DNA of 64,000 nucleotides from Roseofilum capinflatum BLCC-M114 (GCF_030068505.1 NZ_JAQOSO010000004.1:17329-81328), one strand, 5' to 3'; positions 19,408-28,938 are shown, counted from the first letter of the stretch. Notes: generated by a model from the sequence alone, not told the origin. Numbers and translations are program-made.

Positions 19408-19836
19408 GTGGCATTTTGGGCTAAAATTCCATTTGAACGTCAGATTTATGTGATCGATTTAGACCGCATTGATACCTTTATTTGTGCCACTAATGGTAAA
19501 ATTTCCTTTTGGTTACCCGACAGTCATACCCCCATTGTTCTGACTCCCCAAGGCGACTCTGAAAGTTACTCAAAAGTGCAAAAGTATATTCATCACTGTT
19601 TAGATAGTCGTAAGGATAAGAATTGGCTCAAGTTTCACTATGAACGCAATGATTATTTTATTAATCTGATTCAAATCAGTCTATTTGCCTATCATCCAGG
19701 GAATAAAAAGCTCACTTTTTGGTTGCCCAATAGTCAGACAGAAATTGTTTTACATCCGAAAAATAACGAGCAAGCTTATCATGAAGTCATTGAGTATATT
19801 CGAGAACAAACTCATTATTCCTTGGATGAGGAATGA
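19408..19836 (+). CDS. hypothetical protein with two internal repeats
   Basis: A 142-residue protein starting at a GTG behind GGAGGTAAA. It is a tandem duplication of about 70 residues: FWLPDSHTPIVLTPQ...YSKVQKYI in the first half and FWLPNSQTEIVLHPK...YHEVIEYI in the second, each preceded by an aromatic-rich strand (RQIYVIDLDRIDTFIC and NDYFINLIQISLFAY). No known family recognised; no signal peptide or membrane segment. It follows pyrG by 21 bases and may be co-transcribed. Confidence 0.75.
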   Translation: MAFWAKIPFERQIYVIDLDRIDTFICATNGKISFWLPDSHTPIVLTPQGDSESYSKVQKYIHHCLDSRKDKNWLKFHYERNDYFINLIQISLFAYHPGNKKLTFWLPNSQTEIVLHPKNNEQAYHEVIEYIREQTHYSLDEE

Positions 19837-19851
19837 TGGATGGGTAATGGG

Positions 19852-19912
19852 TAATAGGGAATAGGGAATAGGGAATAGGGAATAGGGAATAGGGAATAGG
19901 GAATAGGGAATG
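19852..19912. repeat. AATAGGG heptamer tandem repeat
   Basis: About eight head-to-tail AATAGGG units. Shorter runs occur at 33931-33958, 39218-39245 and 41128-41145, and the complementary CCCCATT/CCCTATT form fills 48398-48496. They resemble the short tandemly repeated repetitive (STRR) heptamers described in cyanobacteria. Confidence 0.85.
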
Positions 19913-20036
19913 GGCAAGAGGAGGAAATACTTAAAATTGAATTCAAGAGGTTTCTTTATCTTTTCTTAAATTTTAATGGGTAAAGATTGCGTTATTATGG
20001 TAACCCAAAAACTATTTCAGTATAGATCGAGAAATT

Positions 20037-21272
20037 ATGGCAAATTCAACCCATCATCAAATCGTAATTGTGGGCGGAGGTTCGGCAGGAATTACGGTAG
20101 CAGCTCAACTGTTAAATGCAAACTCTAGTTTGGATGTGGCGATTATTGAACCGTCAGACAAGCATTATTATCAGCCCGCTTGGACATTAGTGGGTGGAGG
20201 AGCCTATGCTGCTGAAGATACGGAGAAACCGGAAAAGGAATGTATTCCAGAAAAAGCGACTTGGATTAAAGCTTATTGTCAGGAATTTAAACCGGATAAA
20301 AATCAAGTCATTACCCAGGATGGAGCGATAATTTCTTATGATTATTTGGTGGTTTGTCCGGGGCTGCAAATCCATTGGGAATGGGTGGAAGGATTGCCGG
20401 AAACGTTAGGTAAAAATGGGGTTTGTAGTAATTATGCTTTTGAGCAAGCCCCGAAAACTTGGGAGATGATTCGCAATTTTAAGGGCGGGACAGCCATTTT
20501 TACTTATCCAGGGACGGCGATTAAATGTCCTGGTGCGCCCCAGAAGATTATGTATTTAGCGGATGAAGCATTCCGGAAAAATGGGGTTCGCGATCGCTCG
20601 AAGATCATGTATTGTACAGCAACAGGGGGAATTTTTGGGGTTCCTGCCTATGCCAAACCCTTGATGGAAATTGTGAACCGCAAAGATATTGAGATGAAAG
20701 TTAAATATAACCTGAAAGCGGTTAAAACTAACCCCAAAGAGGCGATTTTTGAGGTGACGACAGATGAGGGAGTGGAGTCAGTAAGTATTCCCTTCGATCT
20801 GCTCCATGTGAGTCCACCGATGAGCGCTCCTGATTTTATTAAGAATAGTCCTTTAGCGGGTACGGAAGGGGCGGCTAAAGGGTGGATCGATGTAGATAAG
20901 TTTACCCTCCAGCATAATCGCTATGCGAATGTGTTTGGTTTGGGGGATGCGTCTTCTTTGCCTACGTCGAAAACGGCGGCGGCTGTGCGTTCAGAAGCGC
21001 CGGTGGTGGTGAAGAATTTGTTGGCTCTGATGGAGTCTAAATCGTTGAATAGTCAGTATGATGGTTATGCTTGTTGTCCGTTGGTGACGGGGTATGGCAA
21101 GGTGATTTTTGCTGAGTTTGATTATGATAAGAATCCGAGTCCGACGTTTCCTCTCGATCCGATGGAGGAACGCTATAGTATGTGGTTGCTGAAACGCTAT
21201 GGGTTGCCGTTCCTGTACTGGAACCGGATGCTCAAGGGTAAGAATTTTGAGCGATCGCTGCTGAAAAAATAG
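20037..21272 (+). CDS. sqr: sulfide:quinone oxidoreductase, type II
   Basis: A 411-residue FAD enzyme that oxidises sulfide and passes electrons to quinone at the membrane. FAD site VIVGGGSAGITVAAQLL (residues 10-26). The two redox cysteines lie in TAIKCPGAPQK (about 162) and YACCPLVTGYGKVIFAEFDYD (about 352), matching the type II enzymes that include the mitochondrial protein. FGLGDASSLPTSKTAAA is the second FAD motif. It probably gives sulfide detoxification rather than sulfide-driven photosynthesis. Ends at a convergent terminator. Confidence 0.93.
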   Translation: MANSTHHQIVIVGGGSAGITVAAQLLNANSSLDVAIIEPSDKHYYQPAWTLVGGGAYAAEDTEKPEKECIPEKATWIKAYCQEFKPDKNQVITQDGAIISYDYLVVCPGLQIHWEWVEGLPETLGKNGVCSNYAFEQAPKTWEMIRNFKGGTAIFTYPGTAIKCPGAPQKIMYLADEAFRKNGVRDRSKIMYCTATGGIFGVPAYAKPLMEIVNRKDIEMKVKYNLKAVKTNPKEAIFEVTTDEGVESVSIPFDLLHVSPPMSAPDFIKNSPLAGTEGAAKGWIDVDKFTLQHNRYANVFGLGDASSLPTSKTAAAVRSEAPVVVKNLLALMESKSLNSQYDGYACCPLVTGYGKVIFAEFDYDKNPSPTFPLDPMEERYSMWLLKRYGLPFLYWNRMLKGKNFERSLLKK

Positions 21273-21319
21273 GTAATATAATTCTTCTGTCTCTCATGCG
21301 GTATAGTCCTCACCCCCAA

Positions 21320-21343
21320 CCCCCTCTCCCACGGGAGAGGGGG
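21320..21343. terminator. bidirectional terminator-like perfect hairpin
   Basis: Perfect 11-bp stem CCCCCTCTCCC / GGGAGAGGGGG with a two-base loop, between convergent genes. It belongs to a palindrome family also seen at 29500-29625, 60161-60352 and 63060-63125, all in spacers. Confidence 0.65.
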
Positions 21344-21383
21344 CTTTCCAGCCCCAAAATACCTACATTCGGGGTTATCCTCT

Positions 21384-22223
21384 TTAATTACTGCGATCGG
21401 CCCAGATCATAGCTGAATTGGCATTCTCATCGTAAGTAATCACCCGCTCCTGTGCCGCTCCATAGTTTTCACTATCCTCTGGCACTTGATCCATAAGATC
21501 TCGTGCTTGCTGCCATTGACTCGCCACTTCTTCCCACTCAGCACGGGTGCTTGCCGTTTGTGCGAGTTCAGCAGCGCTCGTAGCGATATTAATACCATCT
21601 CTCCAAGGGTTGGTAGAAGCAGGGGGAACGGATGCAGGACTTTCAGGGACGGCTTCCGGTTCTGTCGTTTCCGTGGTGGTTTGCTCAGGAGCCGTTTCTG
21701 GAGCAGTTGCCGGGGTGATGGGGGCTGGAGAGGGACGCAGGAAAAACCACCAAACCGCGCCACCAATCAGAGCAATAATGGGGATAGCTAATAAAGGTAA
21801 GAACTTATTAGCCCCTGATTTTTTCGGCTCTTCAGATTCATCTGGCTCTGGCTCTAGAGGCTCTGCACCATCAAGATCGTTATCATTATAAGAATTCATA
21901 TCATCATCGGGATCGTCAAGGGCAAAGTTCGGTAAATCGTCCTCATCGTCCTTCCCTTGCAAGAGATCAATAGTTTCACTCCAACTCGGTTTTTTAGCTC
22001 CTATTTGGCGGCCATAAATTTGTAGGGTAGGGAAGGAGTCAATACCCATATTGAGGATTTCGTCATGAACGATCGCCGCATATTCTTCCTGTTCGGGTAT
22101 CGTTTCCCCTTCCAGGAGGATATGTAAACAGCCTTCTTTAACCAGTGCTTTAGCGGTAACCCCTTGGGGTTGTAGGACACTGTTAAGAGCCTCGGTGATC
22201 TCTGCTGGATTAGGTTGTGCCAT
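21384..22223 (-). CDS. hypothetical single-pass membrane protein
   Basis: A 279-residue protein. Residues 1-90 form a folded domain with repeated strands (AEITEALNSVLQPQG, GCLHILLEGETIP, FPTLQIYGRQIGAKKPSW). An acidic linker rich in Asp/Asn (about 92-135) is followed by a membrane helix (FLPLLAIPIIALIGGAVWWFFL), then a Thr/Pro/Glu spacer and a helical C-terminus (AAELAQTASTRAEWEEVASQW). The start at 22223 is chosen because the preceding 29 in-frame residues are not protein-like. Seen in cyanobacteria as a conserved unknown. Convergent with sqr. Confidence 0.75.
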   Translation of the reverse strand: MAQPNPAEITEALNSVLQPQGVTAKALVKEGCLHILLEGETIPEQEEYAAIVHDEILNMGIDSFPTLQIYGRQIGAKKPSWSETIDLLQGKDDEDDLPNFALDDPDDDMNSYNDNDLDGAEPLEPEPDESEEPKKSGANKFLPLLAIPIIALIGGAVWWFFLRPSPAPITPATAPETAPEQTTTETTEPEAVPESPASVPPASTNPWRDGINIATSAAELAQTASTRAEWEEVASQWQQARDLMDQVPEDSENYGAAQERVITYDENANSAMIWADRSN

Positions 22224-22354
22224 GGCGCTGATTACCCTGAACCGGTTGAATGTGGACAAGGAGGGGTGAGACAGAAAATGGCCACTCAGGTTAGGTCTTT
22301 CCCTGGCCATGCCATTTCTACTCGCGTCAATGGTAGCAGAGTTTGAGTCTCTGT

Positions 22355-22439
22355 GGGAGTTTTTTCGCTCCCTATCCCCACGGGGTGAAGAAACCGTGGG
22401 GTAGGTCGAGTTAAGGAACGTTTCGCTTAAGCCGTTCCT
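22355..22439. ncRNA. candidate structured RNA: three consecutive hairpins
   Basis: Three stems in a row: GGGAG/CTCCC (22355-22372), CCCCACGG/CCGTGGGG (22376-22401) and AGGAACG/CGTTCCT (22414-22439). The spacer lies between thiG and the next gene on the minus strand. Could be a small RNA, a 5'-UTR element or the hairpin end of an IS200/IS605-type element; the sequence alone does not decide. Confidence 0.35.
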
Positions 22440-22486
22440 CTAGTCCCCTGTCCTGTTCCAGGCAATGCCATGAAATCAATTGAGGT

Positions 22487-23332
22487 TTAGTTGATTGTAC
22501 CGGTTAGGGGAGAACTGGCGCTGGCATAGGCCTTAATGGGAATTCGCCCGGCAACTGCGGCAACTCGTCCGGCTTCTGTGGCCAACCGGAAAGCATGGGC
22601 CATAGCCGGAGGATTTTCGGATTGGGCGATCGCCGTATTAATCAATAAAGCATCAGCGCCCATCTCCATCGCTGTTGCTGCTTCTGAAGGCGTACCGATA
22701 CCGGCATCCACAACAACCGGCACAGTCGCATTTTCGATAATAATGCCAATATTTGCCCCATTCTTAATCCCTTGTCCAGAACCAATAGGCGACCCCAAAG
22801 GCATCACGGTAGCGCAACCGATTTCTTGCAAACGTTTGGCCAGCAAGGGATCGGCATTAATATAGGGCAAAACGGCGAATCCTTCTTTCACCAGTTGCTC
22901 GGCCGCTTCCAAAGTCCCGATGGGATCGGGGAGCAAATATTTAGGATCGGGAATCACTTCTAACTTGATAAAATTATTATCTTCCTGACCCAGTAGTTTG
23001 GCCATTTCGCGCCCCAGTCGGGCAACTCGCACGGCATCTTCTGCGGTTTGACAGCCAGCAGTATTGGGTAACATCCAGATCTTTTGCCAATCAATGGCTT
23101 CCGCTAATCCTTCATGGCCAGGGGCGTTCGTTTGTACCCGCCGCACTGCCACCGTTACAATTTGGCAACCACTGGCAACAATGCTCTGTTGCATTTCGGT
23201 AAAGGAGCGATATTTACCTGTGCCAGTCATTAGGCGCGAGTTAAAGGTTTTGCCAGCAATTTCTAAGGGGGAATCTCCTGGGATGTCAGGATCAGCTTGT
23301 TGTTGAGAAATACTCGGATCGAGGGTTTGCAT
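22487..23332 (-). CDS. thiG: thiazole synthase ThiG
   Basis: A 281-residue TIM-barrel enzyme forming the thiazole ring of thiamine from deoxyxylulose phosphate, ThiS thiocarboxylate and dehydroglycine. Signatures: [15 protein letters not shown] near residue 30, TVAVRRVQ, the Schiff-base lysine in [16 protein letters not shown], and [22 protein letters not shown]. The start at 23332 is preferred because the longer frame runs back into the tRNA-Pro gene. No other thi gene is adjacent. Confidence 0.95.
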   Translation of the reverse strand: MQTLDPSISQQQADPDIPGDSPLEIAGKTFNSRLMTGTGKYRSFTEMQQSIVASGCQIVTVAVRRVQTNAPGHEGLAEAIDWQKIWMLPNTAGCQTAEDAVRVARLGREMAKLLGQEDNNFIKLEVIPDPKYLLPDPIGTLEAAEQLVKEGFAVLPYINADPLLAKRLQEIGCATVMPLGSPIGSGQGIKNGANIGIIIENATVPVVVDAGIGTPSEAATAMEMGADALLINTAIAQSENPPAMAHAFRLATEAGRVAAVAGRIPIKAYASASSPLTGTIN

Positions 23333-23406
23333 GGTTGGATATAACGTTGGACAATTGTTTAGCTTAACGGTTCTTTTCCCGTTATTGAGGGGGGATAGGA
23401 TTTGAA

Positions 23407-23480
23407 TCGGGATGACAGGATTTGAACCTGCGGCCCCCTCGTCCCGAACGAGGTGCGCTACCAAGCTGCGCTACATCCCG
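23407..23480 (-). tRNA. tRNA-Pro (CGG)
   Basis: Read on the minus strand: acceptor CGGGATG/CATCCCG with discriminator A, D-arm TAGCGCAGCTTGGTAGCGCA, anticodon stem CCTCG/CGAGG with loop TTCGGGA (anticodon CGG), T-arm GCAGG-TTCAAAT-CCTGT. 74 bases, no encoded CCA. Confidence 0.96.
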
Positions 23481-23590
23481 GTAAACTATGTAGGTTATCC
23501 GATGATAACATGCGATCGCCCCATTGAGGTAAAAATTCCCCAATCTTGTTAGGATAAACGTCAGTAACTCAACACAGGAAAAAGAGTACG

Positions 23591-24460
23591 GTGACGGTTA
23601 AACCAGATTGGCTCAGGGTTAAAGCTCCCCAATGGCAGCGAGTGGGTGACGTGAAAACGACCCTCCGCGATTTAGGCCTCAATACAGTTTGCGAAGAAGC
23701 GTCCTGTCCTAACATCGGTGAATGTTTCAATGCCGGTACAGCGACCTTTCTAATTATGGGGCCCGCTTGTACAAGGGCTTGTCCCTATTGTGATATAGAC
23801 TTTGAGAAAAAGCCCCAACCCCTTGACCCCACTGAACCCCAACGGTTAGGGGAAGCGGTACATCGGATGGGACTCAAGCATGTGGTAATTACGGCGGTTA
23901 ATCGGGATGATTTACCTGATGGGGGGGCCAGTCAATTTGTCCGTTGTATTGAGGCTGTCCGCGCCTTGATGCCCCAAACCACGATTGAAGTATTGATTCC
24001 GGATCTCTGTGGTAATTGGCAGGCTCTAGAGACGATTTTGAACGCTCGTCCAGAGGTTCTCAACCATAATACAGAAACCGTTCCTCGGCTGTATCGGCGC
24101 GTTCGTCCCCAAGGGAATTATCAGCGTTCTTTGGAGGTTTTAAGGCGATCGCGACAACTCTCCCCCCAAATCTACACCAAATCAGGGATCATGGTTGGAC
24201 TCGGGGAAACCGATGAAGAGGTGCGCCAAGTGATGGCCGAGTTACGTGAAGTAGACTGCGATATCCTCACTATCGGTCAATATCTGCAACCGACTCCCAA
24301 ACATTATCCCCTGAACCGGTTTGTCCCTCCCGAAGAATTCGACGCTTGGCGCGTATTCGGAGAATCATTAGGCTTTCTGCAAGTCGTCTCTTCTCCCCTG
24401 ACTCGGAGTTCCTACCATGCTGAACAAGTCCAAGACTTGATGAAGCAAGCACCCAGATAA
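23591..24460 (+). CDS. lipA: lipoyl synthase LipA
   Basis: A 289-residue radical-SAM enzyme that inserts two sulfurs into protein-bound octanoate. The auxiliary cluster ligands are Cys34, Cys39 and Cys45 ([12 protein letters not shown]), and the radical-SAM cluster is C60-TRA-C64-PY-C67. Later [12 protein letters not shown] is a family motif. GTG start with AGGAAAAAG upstream. Cyanobacteria often carry two lipA copies; this may be one. Confidence 0.96.
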   Translation: MTVKPDWLRVKAPQWQRVGDVKTTLRDLGLNTVCEEASCPNIGECFNAGTATFLIMGPACTRACPYCDIDFEKKPQPLDPTEPQRLGEAVHRMGLKHVVITAVNRDDLPDGGASQFVRCIEAVRALMPQTTIEVLIPDLCGNWQALETILNARPEVLNHNTETVPRLYRRVRPQGNYQRSLEVLRRSRQLSPQIYTKSGIMVGLGETDEEVRQVMAELREVDCDILTIGQYLQPTPKHYPLNRFVPPEEFDAWRVFGESLGFLQVVSSPLTRSSYHAEQVQDLMKQAPR

Positions 24461-24510
24461 CCCCTGAATCTCTGGGTGATTTTCTCAGGCAACCGTAAAT
24501 CAGCACCCTT

Positions 24511-24579
24511 GGTGGGCAGGATCTGCTTGTAGACTTGTAGAATTTGAATCATATTGCCGCCTTTTCCTGCCCACCCTAC
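24511..24579. repeat. dispersed GGTGGGCAGG palindrome, copy C
   Basis: Inverted ends GGTGGGCAGG and CCTGCCCACCCTACC around a core with GCTTGTAGACTTGTAGAATT (a local CTTGTAGA duplication) and TTGAATCATATTGC. Lies between lipA and recJ. Confidence 0.7.
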
Positions 24580-24648
24580 CGGCCAATGACGGGGTTTGAG
24601 ACCCAGGAATGATAGGCTAAACCCAGATGTATCTGGCATCACGGTTTG

Positions 24649-26433
24649 ATGGATAGTCCCAATTTTGCTCGCTCTTCCTCCACACCTAGCCCCAAAACCT
24701 TAACCCGACGTTTGGGAACGGTGGCTCGAACGCCTCAGCAACGATGGCAAATTTTTCAGCCTGCTCCAGAGGTTGAACACTTTGCCCAACAGGTGAATTT
24801 ATCTCCGTTAATTGCCCAGGTATTGCACAATCGAGGGATTGAAACTCTGGAGGAAGCCCAAAGATATCTTAATCCGGATCAACTGCAACTTCCCCATCCC
24901 TTGGCAGAATTCCCCGATTTACAAAAAAGTGTGGCGTTGCTGAAAGAGGCGATCGCCCAAAGACAAAAAATTGCTATCTGTGGAGATTATGATGCCGATG
25001 GTATGACCAGTACCGCCCTCTTATTACGCAGCTTGAAGCATTTAGGCGCTCAGGTCGATTATGCCATTCCCAGTCGCATGAGCGAAGGCTATGGAATTAA
25101 TCGCCGCATTGTAGAAGAGTTTCACCAAGACGGGATAGAGATTATTCTCACGGTAGATAATGGAATTGCGGCCTATGATCCCATTGCACGGGCCATTGAA
25201 TTAGGCTTAACGGTGATTATTACCGATCACCACGAACTACCCAGCCAATTACCGCCAGCAACAGCTATTTTAAATCCTAAACTCTTACCAGTTACCTCTC
25301 CCTACGCTTCAGTGGCCGGAGTTGGGGTAGCCTACATTCTTGCCATTACTTTAGCCCAAGAGTTAGGACAGGCCAAAGCCATTTATCCCCTTTGTTTAGA
25401 ATTATTCACATTAGGTACGATCGCCGATCTTGCACCCTTAACCGGGGTGAACCGTCGTTGGTTAAAGCGGGGATTAAGTCGTTTACCCCATTCCGAATTA
25501 GCCGGAATACAAGCTTTAATTCAAGTCTCTGGAGTCAACGATCGCCAGAAAACCTTGAAACCCGAAGATATTGGCTTTCGTTTAGGGCCGAGGATTAATG
25601 CGATCGGACGCTTATCCGATCCACAAATTGTTATCGAATTATTGACCACCGATGAACCCGGAATTGCCCTAGAACAGGCGATGAAATGCGAACAAATTAA
25701 TCGCCGTCGGCAAGAACTCTGCGAACAGATTACCCAGGAAGCGATTGAGATCATTGAACCACAAAAAAAATCTCTTTATGATGACCGAGTATTGCTCTTA
25801 GTTCAACCCGGTTGGCATCATGGAGTGATTGGCATTGTCGCTTCCCGTTTAGTCGAGCGATATGGGGTTCCCGTCTTTATTGGCACTCATGAAGATGAAG
25901 ATTGCATCCGGGGTTCAGCACGGGGGATTCCGGAATTTCATGTGTTTGAAGCCTTAGAATATTGTGATTCTGTGTTGGGCAAATATGGAGGACATAAAGC
26001 GGCTGGAGGCTTTTCCTTACCCCGGAAAAACTTAGACCTTTTTCAAGCACAACTGAGCGAGTTTGCCCATCACTGTTTACAACCGCAATGGTTGAAACCC
26101 TTAGTCCGCATTGATGGGTTAGCCGAGTTTAGCCAATTAGATCTAGATTTATATCATCAAATCGATCGCTTACATCCCTGTGGCATCGAAAATGATTTAC
26201 CCATTTTCTGGACTCCAGATGTGCGAATTTTGGAACAAAAAATCGTAGGGAAAGGCCATATTAAGCTAACCTTAACAGAAGAAAAATCTAAACGAATCTT
26301 AAAGGCGATCGCCTGGCGTTGGCACGACTATTTTCCCCTGCCATCGAGATTAGATATCGCCTACAGCTTGCGCGAGAATACTTGGAATGGAAATACAACC
26401 CTAGAACTAGAGTTAGTGGGGGCAAGGATTTAG
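24649..26433 (+). CDS. recJ: single-stranded-DNA exonuclease RecJ
   Basis: A 594-residue DHH-family 5'-3' exonuclease of recombination and repair. DHH core: ICGDYDADGMTSTALLLRSL (motif I), TVDNGIAA (II), ITDHHELP (III, DHH), then GTIADLAPL; DHHA1 domain with HHGVIGIVASRLVERYG and GGHKAAGGFSL; C-terminal OB-like domain. The ATG at 24649 follows a TTG one codon earlier. Full length for cyanobacteria. Confidence 0.95.
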   Translation: MDSPNFARSSSTPSPKTLTRRLGTVARTPQQRWQIFQPAPEVEHFAQQVNLSPLIAQVLHNRGIETLEEAQRYLNPDQLQLPHPLAEFPDLQKSVALLKEAIAQRQKIAICGDYDADGMTSTALLLRSLKHLGAQVDYAIPSRMSEGYGINRRIVEEFHQDGIEIILTVDNGIAAYDPIARAIELGLTVIITDHHELPSQLPPATAILNPKLLPVTSPYASVAGVGVAYILAITLAQELGQAKAIYPLCLELFTLGTIADLAPLTGVNRRWLKRGLSRLPHSELAGIQALIQVSGVNDRQKTLKPEDIGFRLGPRINAIGRLSDPQIVIELLTTDEPGIALEQAMKCEQINRRRQELCEQITQEAIEIIEPQKKSLYDDRVLLLVQPGWHHGVIGIVASRLVERYGVPVFIGTHEDEDCIRGSARGIPEFHVFEALEYCDSVLGKYGGHKAAGGFSLPRKNLDLFQAQLSEFAHHCLQPQWLKPLVRIDGLAEFSQLDLDLYHQIDRLHPCGIENDLPIFWTPDVRILEQKIVGKGHIKLTLTEEKSKRILKAIAWRWHDYFPLPSRLDIAYSLRENTWNGNTTLELELVGARI

Positions 26434-26476
26434 CAGCAGGCTTGGGCAGGTGCTTTGGGCAATAGAGGCAACCGAT

Positions 26477-27736
26477 TTAAAAGTCTGCACCTCCCCCTCC
26501 TCCGTCACTACTTCCCCCACCAAAATCACTACTACTTGAATCACTGCTGCTCTGATCGCTACTACTTGAATGGGAGCTATAATCTGCACTCGATGAAGTA
26601 GAAGACGAGCTGTTTCTTCCTCTAGATCGATGGGATGAAGAGCGAGAACGTGAAGATTTGAGTAAATGACGAGGAAAAGCAGCCACCAGCCCTAAAAAAG
26701 TAGTCATAATCAATGTTAACTTGAACAGTCCAATGTAGTTAACCAAGACCTGGGTTACCCTGCGAAAATAGGCAATCAAGTCCGGTGTCAGGATCGGTTC
26801 TTTAAGACCTATACCTTGATTGAGCAGCACCCAGACAATCAATAGCAAAATGAACTGAATGATTTTTTCTTTTAACCAGACGGATTTTTGTTTAGATTTT
26901 GTCCAATCGTAACTCAAGCCACAAATGGCATTGAGCAATAGTAAATATCCGAGGTAGCTCGGTAGAACCGAGCCGGGATATCGAATAATTGAAACGTAGA
27001 TTAAAGGACTGTAGAGAATGAAGGTAAGACTAAAAACGGTAATACATTGAGATAGGGTAATATGGGTAGGGATTCTATAACGATTCCTCTTAGCCTCTAC
27101 GCCAAAAAAGATAAGCCCAGTACATCCAGCGATCGCTGATAGCATCATGAGGGGACGAGGTAAGGTCGAAATAGAGAAAGGATTGCCTTGCAAATGCTTG
27201 ACGATCGCCTGGGTTCCCACTAAAACCCCTCGATCGTAACGATTCTGTTTTAAGTGGGGGACAATGTTGTGTTTCAGAATCTCTTGTACTTGGCGATCGG
27301 GTAAACGTTGGCTTAACCCTGTACCGGTTTCAATTTCTACTCGCCTTTCTTCTACGGCAACTAACAATAAAACCCCATTATTGCTTTGAGCTTTTCCAAT
27401 TCCCCAGAGATTAAACAACTCTGTGGCAAAGGCTTTCGGTGTGGGTGAAGGGGAAGTATCGGGAACGGTAACGACTGCAATTTCAGCACGAGTGTTCTGC
27501 TCTAAATCGGTAATCATTTGATTGAGTTTATTTTCAGCATTTTCGCTGATGACATTAGCCATGTCTGTCACCCAACCGCCATGGGTTTGTCTGGGGTTAG
27601 GCACTTCATGCACAGTTACGGCTAAAGTGGAAAAAGTGGAACCCCAAAACATCACCGGAAAAAGCCAAACCGATAGACTCAAAAGACCGATCCAACACAG
27701 ATGAATGATCTGAGATCGTTGAGGCCAAGAAGTCAT
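26477..27736 (-). CDS. TPM-domain (YgcG-type) membrane protein
   Basis: A 419-residue protein: N-terminal signal or membrane segment, then a TPM domain (about residues 50-190, GGWVTDMANVISENAENKLN, NTRAEIAVVTVPD, ELFNLWGIGKAQSNNGVLLL), several membrane helices (about 200-345), and an extreme Ser-rich tail ending GGGSSDGGGGGADF, a hallmark of YgcG proteins. TPM domains are found in photosystem II repair (TLP18.3) and in secreted phosphatase-like proteins. Precise role unknown. Its stop is near that of the convergent recJ. Confidence 0.85.
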   Translation of the reverse strand: MTSWPQRSQIIHLCWIGLLSLSVWLFPVMFWGSTFSTLAVTVHEVPNPRQTHGGWVTDMANVISENAENKLNQMITDLEQNTRAEIAVVTVPDTSPSPTPKAFATELFNLWGIGKAQSNNGVLLLVAVEERRVEIETGTGLSQRLPDRQVQEILKHNIVPHLKQNRYDRGVLVGTQAIVKHLQGNPFSISTLPRPLMMLSAIAGCTGLIFFGVEAKRNRYRIPTHITLSQCITVFSLTFILYSPLIYVSIIRYPGSVLPSYLGYLLLLNAICGLSYDWTKSKQKSVWLKEKIIQFILLLIVWVLLNQGIGLKEPILTPDLIAYFRRVTQVLVNYIGLFKLTLIMTTFLGLVAAFPRHLLKSSRSRSSSHRSRGRNSSSSTSSSADYSSHSSSSDQSSSDSSSSDFGGGSSDGGGGGADF

Positions 27737-27752
27737 GAGATTAAAATAAGAA

Positions 27753-28859
27753 TTATTCTAAAAGGCGTAATGCTTTACGAATCTCTTCGAGTTTCTGGGT
27801 ATATCCTAACATTTCATATCCCTGTTGGGCTTCGGTGAGCCAATGGAGGGCTTGGGGGCGATCGCCCATAGCTTGGTAAACTTGTGCCAGATTATAGGAA
27901 ATTTCGGCTCGATCTTCTAAATTATCTGAAGCGATCTGATTCAACCCTTGCTGATAATACTCTTGAGCGAGAGGAACCAGCCCCAAATTAAATAAATATA
28001 AATCTCCTAATTCTCGGTAGATGCTGGCTCCCCCGATCCCGTGACTCACAACTGCTTCTAAATGTTCGATCGCCTCAGCCATTAGGTTAAAGTTCAAATA
28101 CAACCGTGCTAAAGCTAGATGTTCAGACACCGGATCGAGGGACTGTTGCTGAATTTCGGCTTCTTTTAAGGAGAATTCAGCTTGTTTTTCCGGCTCTAGA
28201 ATTTGGAAATGAATGCCTCCAGCCATCGGTTGTGCATCGAGAGAGGAAGCGCCGCGATCGGTCTCAATGTGTAAAGTATAACTGATTCCAGGTTCCAGAG
28301 GGCGATCTCCACCATAGACGGCTTGATTTTCTTCTACTGTGGTGCGCCAAATTTCTACCCCATCCCCTTTCAAAATGACGGTATACGTTTCGCTATCGGG
28401 GACTGAATGCCAACGCAAGCGAGGCGTTGGGTTGATCAGATATGTGCGCCGAGGACTGATAATATAGGGCACATCAGCATAGAGTTGAAAATCTTTATCG
28501 CCTCGATGGGGGCAACCATAGGAATCCGTAGAACATTCAGGATCGTTGGTAGCTGTATCATTGTTACTGATGCAAGTATTCGGCTGAGTTTCTCCTGGGG
28601 CGATCGCCTGCCAAGCTAAATTCAAACATTGTACCAACACCGAACCCTCCGTTGCTAGGACGCGATCGCCAGCAAATACCGGCATTCCTAATTGAGCCGT
28701 AACTCTACGTCCATCTTGGCGCTCAAGTTGCCCTGTCCCTTCTACCTGCACGATCCAACCATTAGGCAATTCATTATTCGCAGCCAAGGCCATGGGGGTA
28801 AAACTCAATACTCCAGCACTCAAGAGGGGAGTGAGTAGTAGGTCTCTCTTGACGTTCAT
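27753..28859 (-). CDS. secreted protein with FecR-like region and TPR-like tail
   Basis: A 368-residue exported protein. Signal peptide about residues 1-26 (ending MALAANN). Residues 30-90 resemble FecR-type domains (GWIVQVEGTGQLERQDGRRV, LGMPVFAGDRVLATEGS). A Cys-containing insert (about 95-120), an Ig-like region (TPRLRWHSVPDSETYTVIL), then about three TPR-like helical repeats (LALARLYLNFNLMAEAIEHL, YRELGDLYLFNLGLVPLAQE, AEISYNLAQVYQAMGDRPQA). Sits 16 bases upstream of the TPM gene and is probably co-transcribed. Function unknown. Confidence 0.78.
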   Translation of the reverse strand: MNVKRDLLLTPLLSAGVLSFTPMALAANNELPNGWIVQVEGTGQLERQDGRRVTAQLGMPVFAGDRVLATEGSVLVQCLNLAWQAIAPGETQPNTCISNNDTATNDPECSTDSYGCPHRGDKDFQLYADVPYIISPRRTYLINPTPRLRWHSVPDSETYTVILKGDGVEIWRTTVEENQAVYGGDRPLEPGISYTLHIETDRGASSLDAQPMAGGIHFQILEPEKQAEFSLKEAEIQQQSLDPVSEHLALARLYLNFNLMAEAIEHLEAVVSHGIGGASIYRELGDLYLFNLGLVPLAQEYYQQGLNQIASDNLEDRAEISYNLAQVYQAMGDRPQALHWLTEAQQGYEMLGYTQKLEEIRKALRLLE

Positions 28860-28938
28860 AGCTTTATTCGGTGAAGATAGCTTTGTTACCTATGGTACTC
28901 TAAAAATCCTCTTTTCAAAAGTTAATTGATGATTCAAT

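Noticed and set aside
23333..23464. N-terminal extension of thiG
   Set aside because: Extends into tRNA-Pro; the ATG at 23332 fits family length.
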